Source: Ettlia oleoabundans
Taxonomy: Eukaryota; Chlorophyta; Chlorophyceae; Chlamydomonadales
Assembly: GCA_019693395.1 (NCBI GenBank)
Contig: JAAMXP010004831.1
Span: 1 to 27,036 of the forward strand
Direction of reading: 5' to 3'
DNA length: 27,036 bases
Shown here: positions 10,701-20,574 of the stretch, piece after piece
How the letters are laid out: every line of letters begins with the position of its first letter
How positions within the stretch are numbered: the first letter of the stretch is position 1
The notes under the pieces: model-generated
What the model was told of the DNA's origin: nothing
The model's database searches: none
The model's input: the letters and a program-made list of their open reading frames with translations, nothing else
Translations under genes and position numbers: made by a program

Positions 10701-11939
10701 TGAGGAAAATGACGCGTAGCAGGAGGTCCCACCGTTGCGTGCTCCCTCCTCCCCGCCGCTTACGCCCATGCCAATGTGGAAGATGCCCTTCTCCTTCATC
10801 ATCGCCTGACGCCGCTCCGTGTTCTCATACCTGCAGACATGCAACAGCAGGCAGATCAGATCTGATTACATGGTGGTGGGTTGGTGAATGCGGGAGGAGC
10901 AGGGCACATGAATCTCACCACTCGTTGCCTCCATCGATGATGATGTCGCCGGGCTCCAACAGCTCAGACAGCTGTGCCACAGTAGCATCCACAGGGGCTC
11001 CCGCCTTCACAAGAATGATCACGCGCCTGACACATGAAAGTGGGAGGGATGGCAAATAGGCTGAGAGGAAGAAAGGGAAGGCATGTGGTTGACGGCAGAA
11101 GGAGGCAGTGCACGGAGCCTGGGTCGACCCTTGGGTTCCCCTGCTCAGCTGGTGGGGGTGCTTTTGACTGCCAGCAATCTGACCATTGTTGCAAAATAAT
11201 CGAGACTCCTCCAAGCCAACAAGCAATGCACTCACTGCAACAATCGCCCACCTGGGGCGCTCCAGGGATGCGACAAAATCTTTGAGGTCCTTATACCCGT
11301 GCAGCCGCTCCCCCACGCCCTCCTTGCCAGCGCGAGCCACCGCCGCATCAGTCTTGTCGCCGCTGCGGTTGAAGACAGAGATGGCAAAGCCCTTCTCGGC
11401 TATATTCAAAGCCAGATTCTGCAGAAAACGGAATACAGGTGGGGTACGTCAGGGTTGAAGGTAGGTGGATCAAGTTCTGGGGAGGGGGTTGAGGACAGCA
11501 CAACCAGCGATCACCTAAGAGCGCGGCGGCGCCACCCGTGCCCACGCTGCCAACCCTGCTTGCACCGCACCTGGCCCATCACTGCCAGCCCCACCAGGCC
11601 GATCACGGACTTGGTGGTATCCTTGGTGGCCATACTGCTGCGTTCAAGCGGCGAAGATCAGAGGTGCAGAATGAGAGGAGGGTGCACCTCACAGAATTGC
11701 GGAGAAATGCGATCCAAATTGCGTATTCAAGACACGCACCTCCGCTCCTGCACAGAGCTAGGGTCCTCTGAAAAAGCTGCCACCCTGGCCGAACCGCGGC
11801 TCACAGTGCGCTGCGGACGCTTGGCAGTGTGGCTCGCACTGAGTTGAAAGGTCCGCGGGCGCACAAAGCTCGAGCTGCAAACCCGCTGCTTGCTGGAGAT
11901 CGATTGCTGGGCGCTCCTGGCCGTCAGGGCTGTCTGCAT
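7765..11939 (-). CDS. PGD: 6-phosphogluconate dehydrogenase, decarboxylating, plastid-targeted
   Basis: Oxidises 6-phosphogluconate to ribulose 5-phosphate and CO2, making NADPH in the oxidative pentose phosphate pathway. Exons in order: 11939-11740, 11634-11571, 11418-11252, 11026-10919, 10830-10733, 10588-10466, 10217-10081, 9819-9709, 9501-9411, 9201-8947, 8572-8479, 8321-8195, 8016-7947, 7823-7765. Every junction is in phase, giving 567 aa. Residues 1-67 are Ser/Arg/Ala/Thr-rich with few acids, a typical chloroplast transit peptide. The Rossmann motif GLAVMG is at 82-87, the substrate loop [10 protein letters not shown] near 202-211, and catalytic K258 and E265 lie in [14 protein letters not shown] short last exon restores FHTVW and the C-terminal tail. 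An in-frame Met at residue 68 (11633) could start a cytosolic form. The enzyme call is secure; localisation is inferred. Confidence 0.96.
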
Positions 11940-12055
11940 GCTGGCAGCAATCTGCAGACTCTGCCGAATAAAGATTATGTCTACAGGAAACACACACAGC
12001 AGGGTGCAAACGGAAACAAGCTTAAATCGGCCGAACACTCAAACCCTTGAGTTTG

Positions 12056-12290
12056 CCCTTGGCTTTCCAAGGGGGCGCCTGCCTGAGTGGGGTCCATTTT
12101 GGCTGTTTACAAATCGTGGGGACCCCGCAGATGTGCCAGATCCCTTGGATCATGTTTTTCAAGGACGGACAACGCGCATGAATGGCTGAAATTTCCCAAG
12201 GGCAGGTGGAAACGCCACCTGCGTGCCAACTGGGATGAGCGCAGGCGCCTGCAAGCCAAAACATGGACATTGATACCCCATTGATACCCC
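12056..12290. repeat. Cluster of short hairpins, a 12-bp palindrome and a tandem repeat
   Basis: Perfect short inverted repeats seen: CCCTTGG/CCAAGGG (12056-12073, 4-nt loop); GGGGTCC/GGACCCC (12089-12095 with 12120-12126); GCAGGTGG/CCACCTGC (12202-12222, 5-nt loop); the 12-bp palindrome GCAGGCGCCTGC (12241-12252). ATTGATACCCC occurs twice in tandem at 12269-12279 and 12280-12290. The role is unknown: structured UTR, promoter element or remnant of a small non-autonomous transposon. Confidence 0.55.
12107..12111 (-). terminator. Candidate TGTAA polyadenylation signal of ROK1
   Basis: TGTAA on the minus strand, 188 nt past the ROK1 stop codon, which is a usual spacing in green algae. It lies in the loop of the GGGGTCC/GGACCCC inverted repeat. 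Confidence 0.5.
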
Positions 12291-12298
12291 CGGCCAAA

Positions 12299-15200
12299 CT
12301 ACTTCTCTGAGAGTGCGCCTTTCTTCTTTCTCGTCGTCTGCTTCAGCTGCTGCTTATTCCCTGCCTTGCCTAGCTGCCGCCGCGAAGCCTCACCACCGCC
12401 TGCCCGCTCCCCTCCTTCGCCCTTGCTCGTGCCCTTGCCGCGCTGCTGTTGCCCCTGCCCTTTATAGTTTTGCTTCCCCTTTGGTTTAGGCTCTGTGCTG
12501 ATTGCCCCTGCCTCAGGCATCCTGCGCTTGCGATGCCGCTCTTTCTTTAGCGTCAGCATCCATTCGGGCACCTCGCAGCCGGCGGCCCTCATTAGATTAG
12601 CAATGCCGCGCAGCTGCCCTGAATCCTCCTCAGTGAAGAAGGTGACAGCTTCACCTGCAGCACTCAAAGCATAAAAGCACGGCGGCAGCAGCAGCTGGTG
12701 ATGTCAGGTGGCTAGACCAGGTGGGAACACCAATGTACGCAGGAGTGCACCATAGGGGTGTTCAATCCATTTCACACCGTATGGCTTGTGGTTGGATGCC
12801 AGGCATTGCCATACCTGGAAAGAAATGTTGAAATCATGAAAGACGTGCCCGAAACTCCGCACACAGAGTCAATGCGGCGCCCAAAAATATGCACCCTCCT
12901 GGTGCCTTCCAAACACACCTGAACGGCCTGCACGCCCGGTACGGCCGACGCGGTGGATGTAGTCTGTGGTCGAGCGCGGGAAGTCAAAGTTGACCACGGT
13001 GTTGACCCCTAGAAAGTCCATGCCGCGCCCAATCAGGTCGGTGGCAATCAGCATCCACGTGCGGCCCGACCTGTGTACAAAACAAGGGACAGGTGAAGGA
13101 GGGCAACACAGTGCAAAGGGGTGGCGCAGATGGGGCAGCAGCCTTGTGGTTGCGCAGCACCAACTGCTCGAGACAATTTGCAAGGCAGGCAGTAATACAT
13201 TACAAGCATATATGCAAGGGCGGCGGGTGGCAGTGCTGCACTGCCTCAATAGCAAGGTCGGTCAAAACCCTGGGCCCACTGACGTCTCCTCTTGCAAATG
13301 CACCCCACCCACCTGAAGTTGTCGACTGCTGCCTGCCGTGCCGCCTGGCTCTGGTCTGCGTGTATGCTGTCCACGTGCACCCCATCATACATCAGCTCCC
13401 TGCACCCATGTGAGCGTGCAGGCGGGTGGTGGGTTTTTAGGCACAGGTGATGTAGTTGCATGAGGCTGTGCTACTGATGCGTGCGCCTGCTGTGATGCCA
13501 TTTTGCCTGCCTGAACCTGCCTATCTGGCCACTCAACCGCTCACCTGTGCAGCTCCTTGGCTCGCTCCTTTGTTGCCACAAAGACCAGCACTGGCGGACG
13601 CAGTCCCTGGCCGATCAGCTGCCGCAGCGCCAGCAGCTTGCCCTCCTCCCGACCCACAAATAGCAGGCGCTGAGCCACAGTAGACACAGCTGCAGGCGAG
13701 GGCAAAAGCAGGGTGTCCAAAAACACAGACGAGCAGACGAGCGCTAAGAGCGTCAAGTTTGGCATGGTGCTAGAAGCAGGCCAACAAATGAGGTGATCAC
13801 AAACGGCCTGACAAAATGCCTACGCCCATTGCCCAACACGAATCAACTCCTAACAACCGCCACATGACTCGGTACTGGGCGCAATGCTCAAACCTGCAGC
13901 ACCCACCCACACACCTGTGTTCCGCTCCCCCACCGTGATGCGCAGCGGGTCCTGCAGCACGCTGCGAGCCAGGTTCTCCACAGCTTCAGGCAGGGTGGCA
14001 CTGAACAAGGCGCGAAGCACATCGCGGTGGCTGCAGGCCGCAATCACGGCGTCGATCTGCAGGGGTGAGTGGGCAGGCAGGACAGGTAAGAATTTGGTGT
14101 GAACAATAACCATTGATGCGCCTAGCACCCTGTGATTGACTCCTTGTCTGGCACAGGCCTCACCATGCCTTCAAGAGGACTGGCAGCGGCACCACAACCC
14201 CCCTTCCTGTTGCGCTGCTGGCACAGGCTCGTACAACAACTGCCAACCACACCCATTCACCGTATCCAGCTAATCAATGCCAAACAGCGCAGCACAGCAC
14301 TGCGAGGCTTCGATTAGACAAGAACAGACGACCCCACACTGACCCATGCCAGCACCCACCTGCTCTGTGAAGCCCATGTCAAACAGCTTGTCCGCCTCAT
14401 CCAGCACCAGCAGCCGCACACCCGACAGATCCACCTTGCCCTCCTCAGCCATAGCACCTAGGCGCAGCGGCTGCGCTAATAGCACGTCCACCTGCGGGCC
14501 AGCGTGCCGGAAGTGTGCAGTTTGCCTTGCAGACATCAACCAGATGATCTGCCATGGGAGTGGATGGCCCTCGGCTCCCTTGAGTATGAGAGCCAAAGCA
14601 GTGCCCTCCCTTCCTGCAATCCACAGCAGCCACGCACAAATCCTTAGATTCACGGGGACAACAGCAGACATAGCGCACCTTGCAAAAGTCTGTGCCCGCC
14701 GCTGTCGACTTGCTAAGCACGCTGCAGCGGATGCGCAGCCCCGGCAGCAGCAGCTTAAGTACCCGCGCCGTCTGCATGCTGAGCTCTTTGGTGGGGCTGC
14801 AGGGAATGAGAAGCAAAATGGGGTTAGGGTGCAACAGGGGATGCAGAAAGTGACAGGGTTGCATAAGCAGTATGAAGTTGCTCGGTGTGAGTTAATTGCC
14901 GCACGGCACGCAGTGCCCTGCTGGTCTGTGGCGCTGGATAACCTGACAAAACCAGCAGACCTTCACGTGTCAGCGTCAGCCGCTCACCTGACCACAACCG
15001 CCTTAATGCCCCCGCCTGTTTCCTCTTGCGCAGCAGCTGCATCTGCCTTGGCATCTTGCTGCCACTCTGCATCTGCCGCCCCCTCCCCTCCCGCAACTGC
15101 CGCCTGCTCTTGCTGCTTCAGCTCCCGCACACGCATGACCAGCGGCAGAAGGAAAGCAAGCGTTTTTCCGGAGCCGGTGGGCGCTATGGCCAGCAACTCA

Positions 15201-16205
15201 CGGCCTGACAGCAGCGCAGTGGTGGCCTGCCGCTGGATGGGAGTGGCCTCCGTAAACCCACTTGCTGCCATGTTGCTGCGACAAACATTGGCAAAAGGAA
15301 TACAATTGTGGCAGGTAATACCTGATTTGTGGAGAGGTGGGGAACACACCAGGAATGCGCTGCTGCTTCTGTGGAGCCCGTCAGGGCAGGGCATTAGAAA
15401 CTGAATGCGCAGCACAGGCGGCACATGCATGCCACATGTCGGATCAGCTGTTGTTTGGCCAGCTGCGCACCTCAGCAAGCGCCGGCTGCAGCCGGGGCGC
15501 GATTCCAGCTCTGCAAACGTGCGAAGTGGCGCAGGCGGCGCGCTGCCAGACACCTGCGGAGGGGATGGCAGAAAGGCACTCATGTTTGCCATGCATACAC
15601 CATCCTTCCAACCCTCACTCTGCAGTGCAGCAATCCCCAGTGGTTCATATGTCCCCCATCGGGGTCGTACCTTAATCCTGTGAGCCTTGCGTATGATGTT
15701 GGCCTCCTCAAAGGGGTCCCCAGTCTGAACTTTCGGGTCGCTATCCACAAAGGCCGCTGCTGCAACCCCGCTGCCTGCCCCTTCCCCGTCCGCAGGCTGC
15801 CCACCAAAGACAGCAATGCCTCCCGCTACCCTTCCCTGAATGCTGCCTCCTATATCTCCCACTCCGCCGTGTTTGATCTTCCGTTTCTTCTTTCTGCGTC
15901 CCTCGCTACGTGCAACGTCAGGTGCCGTGGCAGCGGCAGCAGCAGCGGCAGCAGGCGAGTCAGAGGTCTGCTGCTGCTGCGCCGCTGCGTCTGCATAATT
16001 GCATGGCAAGCTGGAGCGGTCATGGACGAGCGCGGAAGCTTGAACGGAGGATCAACGGCAGCATGCAGTGGCAGTGAGCACATCCAAGTTACGTACCGTG
16101 CGGTTCGGCATGGGTTTCAAACATCTCTATTTGCTTCTTCCATTTTGTTTTGTCAAAGGTTACGCCCAGTTGCAACTGGGCGAAGATGGCATCCGTGGCG
16201 GCCAT
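12299..16205 (-). CDS. ROK1: DEAD-box ATP-dependent RNA helicase, ROK1/DDX52 type
   Basis: RNA helicase whose family acts in 18S rRNA processing and small-subunit assembly in the nucleolus. Exons in order: 16205-16097, 15990-15671, 15553-15471, 15275-14988, 14796-14679, 14491-14360, 14056-13915, 13689-13545, 13399-13313, 13070-12919, 12654-12299. All phases agree, giving 643 aa. Exon 1 encodes [16 protein letters not shown], like the ROK1/DDX52 N-terminus, so the ATG at 16205 is preferred over one at 16009, which is intronic. Motifs: Q-motif GFTEATPIQ (177-185), I APTGSGKT (202-209), Ia PTKEL, II DEAD (337-340), III SAT (369-371), [12 protein letters not shown] (484-494), [10 protein letters not shown] (514-521). 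Motif Ib, usually TPGR, reads [14 protein letters not shown] after motif VI and a Lys/Gly/Gln-rich tail also fit ROK1. Subfamily is judged from remembered motifs. Confidence 0.93.
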
Positions 16206-16414
16206 CTCGACCCTTGTAGCTGCTTACTTTGTGATGTATTGCAACTATGATCTTTGTCCCACTGGTTTACCGGCGCAATGTGCTCTTGGATGGGCCTGCT
16301 ACGGTCAAGCACAGCATGCAACCCTGAGACAGGCACGCGGCGTCCTGATTCTTGATCGATTGGTGCAAAAGGTGCACCGGGAACTACGCCTTCCAGTGGC
16401 GGCTCTCTCGCAAA
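16206..16414. promoter_or_regulatory. Probable bidirectional promoter, ROK1 / GNAT
   Basis: Only 209 bp separate the divergent start codons of ROK1 (16205, minus) and the GNAT gene (16415, plus), so both promoters and both 5' UTRs must share this space or overlap the genes. No clear TATA box was seen. If the plus transcript begins early, it would carry a 25-codon upstream ORF at 16278-16355 that stops before the GNAT start. Confidence 0.55.
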
Positions 16415-17824
<1,410 letters not shown>

Positions 17825-18264
17825 GCGCCATAGTTTGAGAATGTACAGCACCCTTGCCAGGCTCAGCATTCTTGCAGATGCGTGTAGCCTGTGACCCTTG
17901 TGAAACCTTGCCCAGCGTTGAAGCATCGGCATGTTGAGCAGTGAACCGGAGATCTGCATCAACCTGGAACATGCATGTGGTGCGGCTGTCGCACTCAGTT
18001 GCTAACTGTTACGTACCTATTTCCTGGGCTTGCACCTGCTCAGCAGACTTAACGTACTTAATTAGCACAGACGAGCTTCTATCCTCAGCAGCAATAACAC
18101 AACACTGCCCTTCACATGTAACTCGCAAAACACAGCTGTGCAGCTTGTCAATCCTGGGGAAGTTGGATATGGGTGTTCAGGCATGCAGAGGTCGGGGATG
18201 TGAATTGTTTGAACATGCTGGCAGATGTCCACTGTGCTTCGTACATCAGTTTGCACTGGTATGC
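17825..18264. other. Spacer between convergent GNAT and membrane-protein genes
   Basis: About 440 bp between two stop codons on opposite strands, expected to hold both 3' UTRs. A TGTAA at 18117-18121 on the plus strand is a candidate poly(A) signal for the GNAT gene. No TGTAA was found on the minus strand here, and no coding exon. Confidence 0.6.
18117..18121 (+). terminator. Candidate TGTAA polyadenylation signal of the GNAT gene
   Basis: TGTAA on the coding strand, 293 nt after the GNAT stop, within the usual range for chlorophyte 3' UTRs. The motif is short and unsupported by transcript data. Confidence 0.5.
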
Positions 18265-19925
18265 TCACACTGAGCTCCAGGCACCCGCTTGCCCCGACCT
18301 CCCACCGGACATGCGCGTATCATCCGAGTATGGAGCAGCAGGTGCACCCGCCATTCCGTTGCCGCCGGGGCTGCCGGGTCCCCTCAGTCTGGTGCTCAGT
18401 CCCAGCTCATCCACAGTGACTGCATGGAGTAGAGGTAAGTGACAAAAGCGGGAGGTGGGTGAAGGCCCACGATTGATTGGTCAACCCAGATGCCCTTTCT
18501 TCTCATGGCAAGGCTATCATCCAGGACTCACGCTTTGCGCTGCCAAAGGAGCGGCGGTTGCTGATCATGACAATGGCTTGAACCAGGTGGAAGGCGCAGA
18601 CGATGAAGGCTAGGACTTGGGTGGCCACGAAAGCACTAGTGGCTGCAGCGGGGACAATGAGAGTGCCGGGGCGGTGAGGGTGGGCAGCAGGTAGGCACAT
18701 GCTCAACCTTCCAACCCCTTCCCCCACTCTATCAAGCCCTGGATTTGGCCCCACATCGTCCAAACTAGCCCCCTTTGGACATCTTTGGCAATCAATGCCA
18801 AGATTGTGCTAATTGTGCACACATGCAGCTGTTGATCACTCACATGAGCTGGTCCACAGCCCCTTGGGCGACGCCTCAAAGGTGGAGGTGTAGTGCTTGG
18901 CGGCAGTGAGTGACACTCCCGTCAGCAGCAGGAACATGGAGTTGCACAGGAACCAGCCGGTGCACAGCCCATAGCTGCAGATGCAGTGCCGAGACCAAAC
19001 ATGTGCCTCAGCAGGGGGCCTGGTAGATGTGGTGGCAATAACCTGACGCATTCAACTTGTTTAATAAGTTGAAGCAACTTTGCACAAGCATCGGGGCTCA
19101 CGTGAAGCCTGCGCCATCGCGTGACCAAGACTTCTTGACCTGCACAGGGGAGCATGTGAGTGCCCGGCCGCCCTCAATCTGGATGCCTTCAATTGAATGC
19201 GTGTAAGACAATGATTTAGCTGACTTGGCATACAACAGCATATGTGTGCCCACCAGGACGAAGAAGCTTAGCAGGATAAGCCCGGCGGTGAGGAAGGGAG
19301 CCAGGAAGGTGGCAGCCATAACGCCGTTGAGCTGCGGACACAGGAGAATTCAAGACTGTGTAAGGCTTTAGGGGCGGTCAGGGCTTTGTTTCAAGCAAGT
19401 CAGGCACAGGCAGCTTGGGTGCCGCCGATGGTCGCACCCATAGCATGTCGCACCCACCGTAGATCCAGCATGCCCAGCAGAGTCATCGTATTGAACCTGC
19501 ACCAAAGTCATGTACAAGTTAATCAGTTAGGGCGAAACGAGATAAGATGAGAATGTGTGCGCAAAGACAGCAGGGGGCAGTTTGCTTTGGCTGTGCAGAA
19601 CCGGCATGTTATGGAGCAGCGGCTGAGGCTGATCAAGAAGCAGAGCATGCAGCCAACTTTTTAATATTTGCCCCAGCATCGTCAGCCAGGTGCATCACGA
19701 CGTTTTGCAGCAAAGAGATAGCCTTTTGGTGTACATCACGGCGGAAGCAGCCGGCCAGCATATACACAGAATGACGGCAAAACTCACCTGTGCAAGGTTT
19801 GCAAAGGTGACTATGCTAACGATTGCGAATAGCACAGAGGCCACTGTGCTGGGCGCGAAAAACAGCCAAGTCCAGGCTCGTCCACCTAACTTCATGGAGC
19901 GAAGCCCTGCAGGTGCGGCAGCCAT
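18265..19925 (-). CDS. Unrecognised four-transmembrane protein
   Basis: I do not recognise this family. Exons in order: 19925-19788, 19496-19458, 19331-19102, 18974-18844, 18642-18532, 18419-18265; every phase agrees, giving 267 aa. Four hydrophobic spans are clear: about 19-45, 65-93, 137-161 and 183-206. A short first loop, a longer middle loop (about 94-136, with IEGIQIEGGRALTC) and a Gly/Pro/Ser-rich tail (about 217-267) surround them. Each span sits mostly in its own exon. Both termini should lie on the same side, probably the cytosol, since the arrangement is even-numbered and no cleavable signal peptide is evident. It resembles tetraspan or MARVEL-type proteins only in topology. The last exon rests on splice phase and an open frame alone and is the least certain part. 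Confidence 0.75.
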
Positions 19926-20574
19926 GGGACGGGGTGGGTTGAGCGGTCGGCACGGTAGCTGCGCCGCCAGGTCCTAGGTGGCCAACTAGCTGCTATAGGT
20001 TCTCGTAGGCTAGGCGCGAGTTGAATTGAACAGAAAAACCCATGACATTGGAATCGCAAGAAGCAACCTCAGTCCTAGAACGCGTGTGGGGTTGCTGCCG
20101 CTCGTTGCTACAGCCAGGTTTCTCTTCTTTCAATGCTTGACCAAACTATGTTCTCAGCCTGATTGAGTCTTTGCTGAAGGTTCCACCACCAGGTTTCCTG
20201 AGGTTGACTTTCCAACCCATCATATGAGGTTGGATCTCGTCTATTGCCAGCTGTAGCCCCAAACATGGGCAGAAACTGGGCCACTGGACCACTACTGCCA
20301 TACAGCGGCCGGGAGCCAGGGAGTGGTGCAGGCACCTGCGGCCGGTCACACAGCTGTCTATCATTAGTCAATAGAATTGTATGGCCCTTACTTGCTAACC
20401 ATCGAAATTAACAACATGTTGTGGTTTTCCTTTCCCATTCTGCTCTTCCCCAGCGACTTGGGCGGTGAGCACAACCAGCCGCAGCCGGCGGCGTCAGTGC
20501 CAGCTGGACCCAAACCCGTGTCTGTGCGTTTGTGTTCTGTGTGTTGGGCTTAGAACTGGTTCTCTTGGGTTGAA
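19926..20574. other. Spacer between divergent membrane-protein and coiled-coil genes
   Basis: About 650 bp that should contain both promoters. It is not empty: an 87-codon open frame on the minus strand (20108-20371) has a protein-like composition and is listed separately. No other exon, repeat or RNA gene was seen. Confidence 0.55.
20108..20371 (-). CDS. Possible small gene or terminal exon, Trp-rich
   Basis: An 87-codon frame without its own ATG at the start (it opens at a TTG) and ending in TAG. The product is protein-like, with a Pro/Gly-rich first half and an amphipathic Trp-rich end (TWWWNLQQRLNQAENIVW). Upstream in the same direction, a short ATG frame ends at a good donor (AA|GTAAGG, near 20388). 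Joining it in frame would need a 34-nt intron, which is very short. It could be the last exon of a small unrecognised gene, a 5' UTR segment of the membrane-protein gene, or chance. Confidence 0.25.
   Translation of the reverse strand: MTNDRQLCDRPQVPAPLPGSRPLYGSSGPVAQFLPMFGATAGNRRDPTSYDGLESQPQETWWWNLQQRLNQAENIVWSSIERRETWL

Larger units (their letters stand above)
11940..12298 (-). other. Spacer between ROK1 stop and PGD start, rich in inverted repeats
   Basis: It should hold the ROK1 3' UTR and the PGD promoter/5' UTR. The part 12056-12290 carries many short palindromes and a tandem 11-bp repeat, listed separately. No convincing coding exon is present. In the PGD frame the region upstream of 11939 stays open to a GTG at 12038 but contains no ATG. 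Confidence 0.6.

Noticed and set aside
14346..15404. 352-codon plus-strand open frame
   Set aside because: Antisense shadow of the ROK1 exons carrying DEAD-box motifs I and II; no domain seen in its own product.
14984..16009. ROK1 starting at ATG 16009 as one long exon
   Set aside because: That frame reads through two introns, and its first residues lie in intron 1. The upstream exon 16205-16097 joins in phase and supplies the family-like N-terminus.
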